Positions 47,904-59,158 of a stretch of DNA of 64,000 bases are shown piece after piece. The notes under the pieces are model-generated. The model searched no databases, was not told the DNA's origin, and was given only the letters and a program-made list of their open reading frames with translations. The position numbers and the translations under genes were made by a program. Numbering within the stretch: position 1 is the stretch's first letter; the number at the start of each line of letters is the position of its first letter. The DNA comes from Bradyrhizobium guangdongense (GTDB taxonomy: Bacteria; Pseudomonadota; Alphaproteobacteria; Rhizobiales; Xanthobacteraceae): positions 434,001 through 498,000 of the forward strand of contig NZ_CP030051.1 of the NCBI RefSeq assembly GCF_004114975.1, read 5' to 3'.

Positions 47904-48221
47904 ATGGCCGAGGATGGCAAGGGTGCAGAGCGCGTCACATTCAGCCGGGGCTATGATGTCTGCATCATGGCCATCGACGGAACGTGGCGGCGCGACTGCA
48001 CGCTCAATGCGATTTCCGACACCGACGCCATCCTCACCGTGGAAGGTTCGATCCAGGGGTTGAACCTGAAGGAGTTCTTCCTGCTGCTGTCGTCCACCGG
48101 CCTTGCCTACCGCCGCTGCGAGCTGGTGCGCGTCAATGGCGCCGAGATGGATATCCAGTTCCTGCGCGGCAAGAACCGCAAGAAGCGTGGCGCAGCCAGC
48201 GGTCATGATGCGGTGGCGTGA
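47904..48221 (+). CDS. PilZ-like small protein
   Basis: 105 residues, starting 2 bases after cheR, so last gene of the che operon. It reads like a PilZ-type beta barrel: VTFSRGYDVCIMAIDGTWRRD, then CTLNAISDTDAILTVEGS and RCELVRVNGAEMDIQFLRGK. The c-di-GMP-binding RxxxR and (D/N)xSxxG motifs are not clearly kept (CTLNAISDTDAIL in place of the second), so binding of c-di-GMP is doubtful. Possible link between chemotaxis and motility control. Confidence 0.7.
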   Translation: MAEDGKGAERVTFSRGYDVCIMAIDGTWRRDCTLNAISDTDAILTVEGSIQGLNLKEFFLLLSSTGLAYRRCELVRVNGAEMDIQFLRGKNRKKRGAASGHDAVA

Positions 48222-48362
48222 TCGCCGCGCTCCCGTGCGGCCCGTTGCCGACGCATTGCTTCACATTTTCTGAAAACATCCGAACGAATTGGCGGACCCG
48301 GCTTTACGCGGCCTAAGCGCGGACCATGTACCAATCGCTGGTCGCAATTTCAGGGTCCGGCC

Positions 48363-48866
48363 ATGCCAAGAAGCTCTCTCTCCCCCATCCGTTCGAATCT
48401 GCCCGATGCCGCCGAGCGGCGCGCGCTTCAGCTCCTCGTGGTCGATGACGACGCCACCCAGCGCAGCCTGATCACGGTGGCCGCCAAGCAGGCCGGCCAC
48501 GAAGTCGCCGTTGCGCCCTCCGTTGCGGAGGCGATCGAAAAGCTGCGCGCCGGGCGCTTCGACTGCGTGACGCTCGATCTCGTGCTGGAGGATGGCGATG
48601 GCACCGACGTGCTGCGTGAGATGGCCGCGGCGAAATTCTCGGGCTCGGTGATCGTGATCAGCGGCATGGACGGCAAGCGCCGAAGTGCCGCCCGCAGCTA
48701 CGCCCGCTCCGTCGGCATCGAGCTTCAGAGCCTGCCGAAGCCGCTGGATCTGGCGGCGCTGCGCATCAGCCTCGCCAATCTCGGCAAGACCGCGATGGGA
48801 CTGCCGACCATCCACACCTGGGGCGGCGTCGCCACCGACGCGATCGTGGCGCGGCACCGGGCCTAA
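48363..48866 (+). CDS. Stand-alone response regulator
   Basis: 167 residues, receiver domain at about 22-140: QLLVVDDDATQRSLITVAA, phospho-acceptor D72 in VTLDLVLEDGDG, Ser in IVISGMD and Lys in SLPKPLDL. The following 30 residues (LGKTAMGLPTIHTWGG and on) form no known output domain. It lies 141 bases downstream of the PilZ-like gene on the same strand, perhaps its own unit. Input kinase unknown. Confidence 0.88.
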   Translation: MPRSSLSPIRSNLPDAAERRALQLLVVDDDATQRSLITVAAKQAGHEVAVAPSVAEAIEKLRAGRFDCVTLDLVLEDGDGTDVLREMAAAKFSGSVIVISGMDGKRRSAARSYARSVGIELQSLPKPLDLAALRISLANLGKTAMGLPTIHTWGGVATDAIVARHRA

Positions 48867-48921
48867 AGGCGCGGCGCTGCCATGTCATCGGCTGCGGTCA
48901 ATCAGCCGCGCCGATCGCGAC

Positions 48922-49224
48922 CTACGCTGAATTGCCGGATTCCGACAGCTTCTGGAGGGCCCGGGCGAGCTCCGCCCGGCAGGCATTGAGGGCGGCGCTC
49001 GCGGTCGCATAACGCGGCGTGACGTCATCGAGCACGACAATCTCGGTGGAACCCAGGTTGGCGCTCACGATAGCGCTGTCGTCCTCGGGCTCCATCGCAG
49101 CGTCGATCAGACGCATGCTGATCTCGATGCGCGCGATCAGGGAGCGAAGTTCGGCTGCGATCAACTGACGGCTGTCCGTTTCGGCCATCGCGGCGAGCGG
49201 GGGTGTGGCTGCGTAATTTAGCAT
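48922..49224 (-). CDS. Small hypothetical protein
   Basis: 100 residues from ATG 49224 (MLNYAATPPLAAMAETDS) with GGAGA upstream. Mainly helical (RQLIAAELRSLIARIEISMRL and ASAALNACRAELARALQKL), acidic in the middle (MEPEDDSAI). No membrane helix. Not recognised; it lies between two response regulator genes on the opposite strand. Confidence 0.72.
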   Translation of the reverse strand: MLNYAATPPLAAMAETDSRQLIAAELRSLIARIEISMRLIDAAMEPEDDSAIVSANLGSTEIVVLDDVTPRYATASAALNACRAELARALQKLSESGNSA

Positions 49225-49387
49225 GGATATTCTCCGTCTCCCGCAATTAGGCACCTCAGCGCTACTTGTGCGTTAAGTTCATGTCCCGTACAAATGCGGG
49301 TGGGCCGAATCTGCGCCGAAAGCCGAAACTTCAGGCGCGGACGCGAGTCCTTCAATGCCGACACGGCTTGGCGAATGGACGTGGCAC

Positions 49388-50023
49388 ATGGTCGAACAAA
49401 GCTCCCGTGGTGAGATCTTCGTGGTCGATGACGACCCTGCTGTTCGCGACACCCTGTCGATGGTGTTGAAGGCGGCGGGCTATGAGGTGATCTGTTTTGC
49501 GGACGGTGCGGCGCTGCTCTCCGTGGCCCGAAGCCGCACACCGGCGGCGATCCTGCTCGACGTGCACATTCCGGGAAAGTCGGGCCTCGACATTCTGAAG
49601 GAGCTGCACGGCGAGGATTATCCGGCCCCGATCTTCATGATCTCCGGCCAGGGTGACATCGCGATGGCGGTGGGCGCCATCAAGAGCGGCGCGCTCGACT
49701 TCATCGAGAAGCCGTTCCGCGGCAGCGAGATCGTCGGCCGGCTGGATGAGGCGATCGGCGCTTATGCACGCAGGCAGGCGGAGAACGCGTCGCCGAAATT
49801 CGGCTCGCTGCATTTCCCCGGCCGCGAGCCGCTGACCCGCCGGGAGCGCGAGGTCCTCGAACAGTTCGCTGCCGGTGCCTCCAACAAGGAGGCCGGCCGC
49901 ACGCTCGGCATCAGCCCGCGCACCATCGAGGACCACCGCGCCAACATCATGAAGAAGCTCGGCGCCCGCAATGCTGCCGACCTGATCCGCATCGTGATGA
50001 CGGCGGCCCAGCGCGCGTCGTAA
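49388..50023 (+). CDS. FixJ-like response regulator
   Basis: 211 residues: receiver (IFVVDDDPAVRDTLSMVLK; acceptor D58 in AILLDVHIPGKSG; ISGQGDIAMAVGAIKSGALDFIEKPF, the FixJ/NarL-type signature) and a LuxR helix-turn-helix (LTRREREVLEQFAAGASNKEA, ISPRTIEDHRANIMKKLGA). Start ATG 49388; an upstream ATG at 49355 adds 11 residues without similarity. DNA-binding part closely resembles that of the regulator at 38812. It is convergent with the large hybrid kinase gene. Confidence 0.92.
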   Translation: MVEQSSRGEIFVVDDDPAVRDTLSMVLKAAGYEVICFADGAALLSVARSRTPAAILLDVHIPGKSGLDILKELHGEDYPAPIFMISGQGDIAMAVGAIKSGALDFIEKPFRGSEIVGRLDEAIGAYARRQAENASPKFGSLHFPGREPLTRREREVLEQFAAGASNKEAGRTLGISPRTIEDHRANIMKKLGARNAADLIRIVMTAAQRAS

Positions 50024-50169
50024 ATGGTCTCTTGCCTCGGACGCAGCGCGTCACGCAGTGATGCGCTGCAGAGCCGGGGCCCAACTCTCCAATTTCACAT
50101 CTCGCAATCCCAGGTTCCGGCTCTGCGCAGCAGCGTTGCACGCTGCAGCGTCCGGACACAAGAGGCACT

Positions 50170-53100
50170 TCAAGTGCTCAGCGCCTTGCGGATGATGCGG
50201 GCGAGATCCGATTTGCGATAGGGCTTCGGCAGCAGCAGCACGCCTGAATCCAGCCGGCCGTGGTGGATGATTGCGTTCTCGGTATAGCCGGACGTGTAGA
50301 CCACCCGGAGATCGGGACGCGTCTTCAGCACCTCGTCGGCGAGCTGACGTCCGTTCATCTTGCCGGGCATGATCACATCGGTGAACAACAGGTCGAACGG
50401 TTGTCCGGCGGCGACGATCGCCAGCGCCTCCGCGGCGTTGGCCGCCTGCAGGGTGACGTAGCCGAGTGAATGCAGCTGCGCGAGCACATATTCGCGCACC
50501 AGGCGGTCGTCCTCGACCACCAGGATCGTCTCGTGTCCGCCCTCGATCGACGCCGGCAGGGCGCCTTCGCCGGCGACCGCAGGGCTCTTGCCGGGCGGCA
50601 GGTACATCTTGATCGTCGTGCCGTGGCCTTCCTCACTGTAAATCTTGATGTGGCCCGCGGACTGCTTGATGAAGCCGTAGACCATCGAGAGTCCCAGCCC
50701 GGTGCCTTTGCCCGGCCCTTTCGAGGTGAAGAACGGATCGAACACGCGCGCCAGCATATGGGCCGGAATGCCGGTGCCGGTGTCGCTCACTGCGATCAGC
50801 ACGTAATGTCCGGGCGCGACATCGTTTGCGCTGGCATAGACCTCGTCGAGATAGGCGGCGCCGGTCTCCAGGATCAGCTTGCCGCCATCGGGCATCGCGT
50901 CGCGCGCGTTGAGCGCGAGGTTGAGGATGGCCGTGGTGAGCTGGTTGGGATCGACGACTGCGACGCAGCTCTCGTCCTCGAACACGGATTCGATCTGGAT
51001 CTGCTCGCCCAGTGTCGGCCGCAACAGCTTTGCGGTGTCGACGATCAGCGAGTTGATGTCGACCTCGCGCGGCTGGAGCGGCTGCTTGCGCGCAAAGGCG
51101 AGCAGATGCTGCGTGAGCTCGGCGCCGCGACCGGCTGCCTCGTCGATCATCTTCGTGATCGCCGCGAGCCCCGGATCCTTGGCCACCGCATCGGCCAGAA
51201 TCTCGATCGTCCCGGTGATGACGGTGAGGATATTGTTGAAATCGTGCGCCACGCCGCCGGTCAGCTGGCCCACCGCCTCCATCTTCTCGGCGTGACGGAT
51301 GCGCTCCTCCGAAGCGATCTTGTCGGTGAGGTCGCGGTAGAACGAATTCAAAAACACGCCTTCGCGCTGCCGGAGCGCCGTGGCGCTCAACTCGGCCGTG
51401 AATTCCTTGCCGTCGCGCCGCCGCACAAGGAGTTCGCGCCGGGGGCTGGGTAGCGTTTGTTCCCCGGATTCAAGAAAGAGCTGGACTCTGGCCAAGGCCC
51501 CTTCCCGTTCGCTGGGGGCAATAAAGAGATTCAGTGCATTCCTGCCGATGGCCTCTTCACGCGGCCAGCCGAAGAGCTTCTCGGCCTGCGAGTTCCAGAT
51601 CAGGATGGTACCGACCTGGTCTGTCTGGACGAAGGCGTCGAGGGCGGTCTCGACGATGTTGCGCGCAAGCTGCTCGCTGTCGCGCAAGGACACGGCGGCC
51701 AATCTCGCCTCGGTCATGTCGCGCCCGACGAAGAAGTAGCGCTTGACCTGATCCGACCAGCTGCCGAGCCAGGAGAGCCAGACCTCGCGGCCGTCCTTGT
51801 GGAGGCAGCGCGTGTCGGCAAGCTTGGGATGCCCGCCGCGCTTGAGCTCGCGCATTTCCTCGCGGGAGTGTTCGAGATGAGAGGGATGAATGAATTCGAC
51901 GCCGCTGTGTCCGATCATCTCGTCCGGCCTGTAGCCGAGGATGGTCTCGCTGCTCGGACTGATCTGCACGATCTCCCCGCGCGAGTTCATGATCATAATC
52001 AGATCCTGCGAGGTTTCAAAAAGCTGCCGGCGCTCCTCGAGTTGCTGCTGAAGCGCACGCTCCGCGCGGCGCCCTTCGGTCAGGCTGCGCGCGGAGCCGG
52101 ACACGCCGATGATCTCGCCCGACGGCCCCCTGATCGGCGACAGGCTGAGCGAGATGTCGACCAGCGTGCCGTCCTTGCGGAGCCGGACCGTCTCGAAGCG
52201 TTCGATCGGTTCGCCGCGGGAGATCCGCGCCAGATAGTCCTTGCCCTGCTCGCGGCGGTCCGGTGGGACGATGATCGCGGTGGATTTCCCGATCGCTTCA
52301 TTCGCCTGATATCCATAGAGGCGCTCGGCTGCAGGATTCCAGCCGATAATGACGGCGTCGAGGGACTGCATCACGATCGAATCGTCGGACGATTCGACGG
52401 CGGCGCTGAACAACAGCTCGCGCGCGGCATGATGGCTTCGTGCGGCCTCAGTGCGGCGATGCTCCTGGACCTCGCGTTCGAGAGCGGCCGCTTTCGCACG
52501 CGTTTCTTCGACCATCCGGGCAAAGGCCCGCGCCAGCGCACCGGTCTCGCCGCTTGCATCGACCGGAATGTCGGCCGGCTGTCCGTCGCCGATCGCCGCC
52601 ACCGCCATGGTCAGGCGCGTGATCGGGCTCGTCAATGAGCGCGCCAGCAGCACGGCGAGCGAGGCTGCGGCGAGGACGGCAAGCACACCGACGAGCACGG
52701 ACGTCTTTTGAATGGCCGCGGGCACGAGACCGAACACAGGCGCCGGAATCGTCTCGATGATGGCGACCCAATCCTTGCCCACGAGCAGCGCCGGCGCGAT
52801 CGCGGCGCCGCTCGGCCGGCCCGATTCATCGGTCATGAGCCGCGTGGATGCATCCAGCGTGCCGGTCAAGGCGGCGAAATATGGAAAGTCCTTGCGCCAG
52901 TCATTGGCGCCATCATGTGGCGCACCGAATTCCCGCGCGCGATCGGGATGGACGAGATATTCCCCCCGCGAATTCACGACGTAAAGCTCTCCTCCGGAGG
53001 TCCCGGTGGAGCGAATGCTGTCGAGCGCCGGTCGCATGTCGATATTGGCGACGATGATGCCGAAGGGCTTGCCGTCGGCTGCGAACAGCGGCATCGCGAC

Positions 53101-53778
53101 GCGCAGCGTCGGAACGTGCTGGGCCGTGGTCCCTCCCTGGCGGGTGGCAGGCTCGATCGGCGAGACATAAATTTCGCCGGGCCCGAGCCGGATCGTTTCC
53201 TGGAAGTAGGCCCGGTCGCTCTTGCTCTCCAGTTCGCTCTCAGGAACGATCCGTGCTGCTCCGTTCGGTCCGGAGCGATCGACCCGGACCAGCTCGCGCT
53301 GATCGTCACCAAGCCCTATGATCCGAAACTGCCCATAAATGGGCTTGGCGTCGATCTCGGCCGCGAGCCGCGCCGCGATACGATCGCGCCAGGTCTGCTC
53401 CGAGACGCCGTCGGAAGGGTCGATCCCACCGCTGCCGTGGGCTCGGATCAGGCCGTTGATGGCCGCCGCGGCGCGATAGCCGATCAGGTCGCCCCGCACT
53501 CCAGCCACGTAAGATTCAAGATTGGCCGCCAGCAGCCGTGACTGGGCGCCGACCCGCTCCAGAACGCGCGGGATGACCGCCTGCGTGGTGTTGCGATAGC
53601 CCAGCCAACCGACTGCAGCGACGGTGACCGCCACGAGCAGGGTCATGGCGATGGCAAGTCGGGTCGCGAGCGTTGTTCCGGGCTTCACGGGGGCATTCGC
53701 TGGGCTCCCTGCACCATCGCGCCCGTGCCGGCCCCGAGCGGAGGAGCCGCTGCCATCATCGGCGGCTGGCATTGACAT
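50170..53778 (-). CDS. Hybrid sensor histidine kinase with Cache, HAMP and three PAS domains
   Basis: 1202 residues. A first membrane helix at about 38-62 (LAIAMTLLVAVTVAAVGWL) and a second near 365-390 (VLVGVLAVLAAASLAVLLA) enclose a periplasmic double-Cache-like sensor; then HAMP, three PAS domains (WNPAAERLYGY, ISPSSETILGY, WNSQAEKLFGW), a HisKA domain with the phospho-His in GGVAHDFNNILT, an ATPase domain (NLALNARDAMPDGG, SDTGTGIP, GKGTGLGLSMVYGF), and a C-terminal receiver (ILVVEDDRLVREYV; acceptor in LLFTDVIMPGKMNG). Its ATG lies 23 bases inside the upstream response regulator gene, so the two are coupled. Confidence 0.93.
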   Translation of the reverse strand: MSMPAADDGSGSSARGRHGRDGAGSPANAPVKPGTTLATRLAIAMTLLVAVTVAAVGWLGYRNTTQAVIPRVLERVGAQSRLLAANLESYVAGVRGDLIGYRAAAAINGLIRAHGSGGIDPSDGVSEQTWRDRIAARLAAEIDAKPIYGQFRIIGLGDDQRELVRVDRSGPNGAARIVPESELESKSDRAYFQETIRLGPGEIYVSPIEPATRQGGTTAQHVPTLRVAMPLFAADGKPFGIIVANIDMRPALDSIRSTGTSGGELYVVNSRGEYLVHPDRAREFGAPHDGANDWRKDFPYFAALTGTLDASTRLMTDESGRPSGAAIAPALLVGKDWVAIIETIPAPVFGLVPAAIQKTSVLVGVLAVLAAASLAVLLARSLTSPITRLTMAVAAIGDGQPADIPVDASGETGALARAFARMVEETRAKAAALEREVQEHRRTEAARSHHAARELLFSAAVESSDDSIVMQSLDAVIIGWNPAAERLYGYQANEAIGKSTAIIVPPDRREQGKDYLARISRGEPIERFETVRLRKDGTLVDISLSLSPIRGPSGEIIGVSGSARSLTEGRRAERALQQQLEERRQLFETSQDLIMIMNSRGEIVQISPSSETILGYRPDEMIGHSGVEFIHPSHLEHSREEMRELKRGGHPKLADTRCLHKDGREVWLSWLGSWSDQVKRYFFVGRDMTEARLAAVSLRDSEQLARNIVETALDAFVQTDQVGTILIWNSQAEKLFGWPREEAIGRNALNLFIAPSEREGALARVQLFLESGEQTLPSPRRELLVRRRDGKEFTAELSATALRQREGVFLNSFYRDLTDKIASEERIRHAEKMEAVGQLTGGVAHDFNNILTVITGTIEILADAVAKDPGLAAITKMIDEAAGRGAELTQHLLAFARKQPLQPREVDINSLIVDTAKLLRPTLGEQIQIESVFEDESCVAVVDPNQLTTAILNLALNARDAMPDGGKLILETGAAYLDEVYASANDVAPGHYVLIAVSDTGTGIPAHMLARVFDPFFTSKGPGKGTGLGLSMVYGFIKQSAGHIKIYSEEGHGTTIKMYLPPGKSPAVAGEGALPASIEGGHETILVVEDDRLVREYVLAQLHSLGYVTLQAANAAEALAIVAAGQPFDLLFTDVIMPGKMNGRQLADEVLKTRPDLRVVYTSGYTENAIIHHGRLDSGVLLLPKPYRKSDLARIIRKALST

Positions 53779-54175
53779 CGGAGCCCTCCGACTCGACGGC
53801 CTTCAGGCAACCGTCGACCGCCGCCAGCAACGCATCGGCCCGGAATGGCTTCTGCAGGCTCGCGACCGCGCCGAGCTTGGTCGCCATCTTGAGGAAGTCC
53901 GGTTCGGCATAGGCGTCGGGTGTGATCGAGCGACCGGAAATGACGACGATCGGGATCCCCGGTTGCAGCGCCCGGACATGGCGCATTGTCTCCAGTCCGT
54001 CCATGCCGGGCATGAAGATGTCGAGGAACAGCAGGTCGAACGAGTTGGCTTCGAACTGAGCGAGCCCCTTGCGGCCGTCGCCGGCGACCGTCACGTGGTG
54101 GCCGGCCCGCTCCAAAAGCAGCCGGATTGTCAACTGAACGGCCGGGTCGTCATCCACGATCAGGATGTTGGCCAC
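53756..54175 (-). CDS. Stand-alone response regulator coupled to the hybrid kinase
   Basis: 139 residues from GTG 54175, chosen because GGAGGTTTTAGC stands directly before it. Receiver: NILIVDDDPAVQLTIRLLL, acceptor D52 in LLFLDIFMPGMDG, VVISGRS and Lys in SLQKPFR. Its stop lies 23 bases past the start of the 1202-residue kinase, in a different frame. It shares the PDFLKMATKLGA segment with the regulator at 42386. It is likely to be phosphorylated by that kinase, perhaps through the Hpt protein at 39819. Confidence 0.92.
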   Translation of the reverse strand: MANILIVDDDPAVQLTIRLLLERAGHHVTVAGDGRKGLAQFEANSFDLLFLDIFMPGMDGLETMRHVRALQPGIPIVVISGRSITPDAYAEPDFLKMATKLGAVASLQKPFRADALLAAVDGCLKAVESEGSDVNASRR

Positions 54176-54427
54176 GCTAAAACCTCCGGGCCGGATGGGA
54201 TGCTCCCAGCGACCCAAATCAAAGCTCTAAATATGAAATTGTTGCGCGGATTACGGGCGCGCTGCAAGCACTTAGGGATTGGCCTGGCCGGAGCCACCCG
54301 ATATTGCGCTGCACCCCGAGGTATACACGCCTGCATGCATACCGGAAGTCCACCCCGCTACCGATGCCTTGCGAGAAGCGGACTGGCTGTGGGAAGAGCA
54401 CGGCGGGCTCCCGACGGACAAAGGACA

Positions 54428-56170
<1,743 letters not shown>

Positions 56171-56179
56171 GGGACGCAC

Positions 56180-56899
56180 ATGTCAAAGCTTTCCGAAGCT
56201 ACCCGTAACAAGCTCAAATCCGTCTCCACCGCGACCGTCGCCACGGCGCTGTTCAAGCGCGGCCTGCGCATCCAGATGATCCAGGATGTGCATCCGGTCG
56301 GCCCGGACAAGCCGACCATGGTTGGCGAGGCCTTCACGCTGCGCTACATGCCGGCGCGCGAGGACCTCAACACCATCGACGTGTTCAGGGACCGCTCCCA
56401 TCCGCAGCGCAAGGCGGTCGAAGACTGTCCGCCCGGCGCCGTGCTGGTGATGGACAGCCGCAAGGACGCGCGCGCGGCTTCGGCCGGCGCGATCCTGGTG
56501 ACGCGGTTGATGAAGCGCGGCGTTGCCGGCGTCGTCACCGATGGCGGCTTTCGCGATTCCGCGGAGATCGCCAAGCTCGGCATCCCCGCCTATCACCATC
56601 GCCCGTCGGCGCCGACCAATCTGACGCTGCATCAGGCGATCGAGATCAATGTTCCGATCGGCTGCGGCGAGGCGCCGGTGTTTCCCGGCGACGTCATCCT
56701 GGGGGATGCCGACGGCGTCATCGTGATCCCCGCGCATCTCACCGACGAGATCGCGAACGAGACGTTCGAAATGACCGCGTTCGAGGACTTCGTCACCGAG
56801 GAAGTCGGCAACGGCCGCGGCATCTTCGGTCTCTATCCCGCGACGGATCCGCAGACGCTCACCGACTTCGCGGCGTGGCGGAAGAAGAACGGGCGGTAA
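56180..56899 (+). CDS. RraA-like protein (aldolase/regulator family)
   Basis: 239 residues of the RraA/HMG aldolase family: VATALFKRGLRIQ, GEAFTLRYMPARED, VLVMDSRKDARAASAGAILVT, and the active-site type GVVTDGGFRDSAEIAKLGIP with the Arg-Asp pair. In this family such proteins either bind RNase E or act as metal-dependent aldolases or decarboxylases on 2-keto acids. Being cotranscribed with a sugar-acid dehydratase points to the enzymatic role, cleaving the 2-keto-3-deoxy acid that the dehydratase makes; that is inference. Confidence 0.86.
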   Translation: MSKLSEATRNKLKSVSTATVATALFKRGLRIQMIQDVHPVGPDKPTMVGEAFTLRYMPAREDLNTIDVFRDRSHPQRKAVEDCPPGAVLVMDSRKDARAASAGAILVTRLMKRGVAGVVTDGGFRDSAEIAKLGIPAYHHRPSAPTNLTLHQAIEINVPIGCGEAPVFPGDVILGDADGVIVIPAHLTDEIANETFEMTAFEDFVTEEVGNGRGIFGLYPATDPQTLTDFAAWRKKNGR

Positions 56900-56920
56900 G
56901 GCGGATCCCGGGCTACACAA

Positions 56921-59020
56921 TCACGCCTTCGCCATCCCCGTCGCCCACAGCGCGAATGCGTAGACGATCGCGATTTCGTCGAGCCGGTCGAAGCGCCCCG
57001 AGGCTCCGCCATGGCCGGCACCCATGTTGGTGCGCAGCAGAACAGGACCGCCGCCGGTCATGGTTGCGCGCAGGCGAGCGATCCATTTGGCAGGCTCCCA
57101 ATAGGTGACGCGCGGATCGGTCAAACCGCCCATCGCCAGGATCGCGGGATAATCCTTTGCCGCGACATTGTCGTAGGGCGAGTAGGACAGGATGGTGCGG
57201 AAGTCCTTCTCGCTCTCGATCGGGTTGCCCCATTCCGGCCATTCCGGCGGCGTCAGCGGCAGCGTGTCGTCGAGCATGGTGTTGAGCACGTCGACGAACG
57301 GCACTTCGGCGACAATGCCGGCGAACAATTCGCCGGCGCGGTTGGCCACCGCGCCCATCAGCATGCCGCCGGCCGAGCCGCCATCGCCGACGATGCGTTT
57401 GGCGCTGGTGTACTTCGCGTCGACAAGCGCGCGGGCGCTGGTGGCGAAATCGTCGAACGAGTTGGTCTTCTTTTCGCGCTTGCCGTCGAGATACCAGCCC
57501 CAGCCCTTGTCGGCACCGCCGCGGATATGGGCGATGGCGTAGACGAAGCCGCGATCGACCAGCGACAGGCGGTTGGCGTTGAACGAGGCCGGCATTGCCA
57601 TGCCGTAGGAGCCGTAGCCGTACAGCAGCAGCGGCGCCGCGCCGTCGAGCTTGAGGCCGCGCCGATAAAGGATCGAGACCGGCACCTCGGCGCCATCATC
57701 TGCCTTGGCCATGATGCGGGTGGTGACGTAGTCTGCGGCATCGTGCCCGGACGGGATCTCCTGGCGCTTGCGCAGCGTGCGCGTGCGCTTCACCATGTCG
57801 TAGTCATAGACTTCCGATGGCGTCGTCATTGACGAATAGGCAAAGCGCAAATTCGTCGTGTCGAATTCGTAGGAGCCCATCGTATCCAGCGAATAGGCGG
57901 CCTCGTCGAACGCGATGGCATGTTCTTCGTTGGTCGCCAGGTCGCGGATCACGATCGCAGGCAGCGCATTGGCGCGCTCCAGCCGCACCAGATGGCCAGC
58001 ATAGAGATCGAGGTCGATGATGTAGATGCCGGGGCGATAGGGAATCAGGTCGCGCCAGTTCTTGCGCTCGGGGGCGCCGAGCGGCGCGGTGACGATCTTG
58101 AAGTCGATGGCGTCGTCGGCGTTGGTGAGGATGAACAGCTCGTCGCCGCGGTCGGCTAGCGAATATTGCACGCCTTCCTCGCGGGCGGCGACGAGCCGCG
58201 GCGGCGTCTCGGGGTTGGCGAGATCGATCAGCCGCTGCTCCGACGTCTCGTGGTCGCCGCCGGCGATCACGCAGAAGCGGCCGCTGGTGCTCTCATGCAG
58301 ATGGGTGAACCAGCCGGAATCCTGCTCTTCATAGACGAGTGCATCGTCGGCCTGCTTGGTGCCGAGCCTGTGCCGCCACACCTGCATCGGGCGATGGTTG
58401 TCGTCGAGCTTCACATAGAAGAAGCTTTTGCCGTCCTTGCTCCAGACCACGCCGCCGTCGGTTTCCTCGACGATGTCGTCGAGGTCCTGGCCCGTCGCCC
58501 AGTCGCGCACGCGGATGGAGAAATATTCGGAGCCCTTGGTGTCGGCGCTCCAGGCCTGCAGCTCGTGGTCGTCCGAGTGCCGGCTGCCGCCGAACTTGAA
58601 ATATGTGTGGTCCTTGGCGAGCGCGTCGCCGTCGAGCACGATGTGAGCCTCGCCGCCCTCGCGCGGCATGCGGCCGAACAATTCGTGCTGGCCGCCTTCG
58701 CGGAACTTGCGGAAATAGGCGAACCGACCGTCCGGCGACGGCACGCTGGAATCGTCTTCCTTGATGCGTCCGCGCATCTCGCGCACCAGCGTCTTTTGCA
58801 AGCTTGCGGTGTGGCCGAGCAGGCTCTCGGTATAGGCGTTCTCCTCGTCCAGGTATTTGCGGATATCAGGGTCCAGCACCGCAGGGTTACGCAGTACCTC
58901 CTGCCATTTCGCGTCCTTCAGCCAGGCATAGTCGTCGGTCACGGTGATGCCGTGCCGGGTGAAAGAATGCGGCCGGCGCGGCGCAACGGGGGGCTGGGAA
59001 GGTGTCTTGGCCTGGGTCAC
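56921..59020 (-). CDS. Prolyl oligopeptidase family peptidase (oligopeptidase B type)
   Basis: 699 residues, cytoplasmic (no signal peptide). N-terminal beta-propeller (about 70-410) and C-terminal alpha/beta hydrolase with the nucleophile in VGDGGSAGGMLMGAVAN, the Asp in GLTDPRVTYWEPAKW and the His in GAGHGGASGRFD. These match S9A oligopeptidase B, which cleaves after basic residues in short peptides. Start GTG 59020 with GAGGATC upstream. Convergent with the RraA-like gene (21 bases between the stops). Confidence 0.93.
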   Translation of the reverse strand: MTQAKTPSQPPVAPRRPHSFTRHGITVTDDYAWLKDAKWQEVLRNPAVLDPDIRKYLDEENAYTESLLGHTASLQKTLVREMRGRIKEDDSSVPSPDGRFAYFRKFREGGQHELFGRMPREGGEAHIVLDGDALAKDHTYFKFGGSRHSDDHELQAWSADTKGSEYFSIRVRDWATGQDLDDIVEETDGGVVWSKDGKSFFYVKLDDNHRPMQVWRHRLGTKQADDALVYEEQDSGWFTHLHESTSGRFCVIAGGDHETSEQRLIDLANPETPPRLVAAREEGVQYSLADRGDELFILTNADDAIDFKIVTAPLGAPERKNWRDLIPYRPGIYIIDLDLYAGHLVRLERANALPAIVIRDLATNEEHAIAFDEAAYSLDTMGSYEFDTTNLRFAYSSMTTPSEVYDYDMVKRTRTLRKRQEIPSGHDAADYVTTRIMAKADDGAEVPVSILYRRGLKLDGAAPLLLYGYGSYGMAMPASFNANRLSLVDRGFVYAIAHIRGGADKGWGWYLDGKREKKTNSFDDFATSARALVDAKYTSAKRIVGDGGSAGGMLMGAVANRAGELFAGIVAEVPFVDVLNTMLDDTLPLTPPEWPEWGNPIESEKDFRTILSYSPYDNVAAKDYPAILAMGGLTDPRVTYWEPAKWIARLRATMTGGGPVLLRTNMGAGHGGASGRFDRLDEIAIVYAFALWATGMAKA

Positions 59021-59158
59021 TCGATCCTCATTCAGCTGCGTATTCCACCTTATATCGTCCCGATTCCGCGAATTGCCAGCGGCCGCTGCGCGTCACCGGG
59101 TTGTTGGCCGGGCGTCGGTGTGCTTTAGGGGCCATATCGCCGCCGCTGGTCCAGCCTG

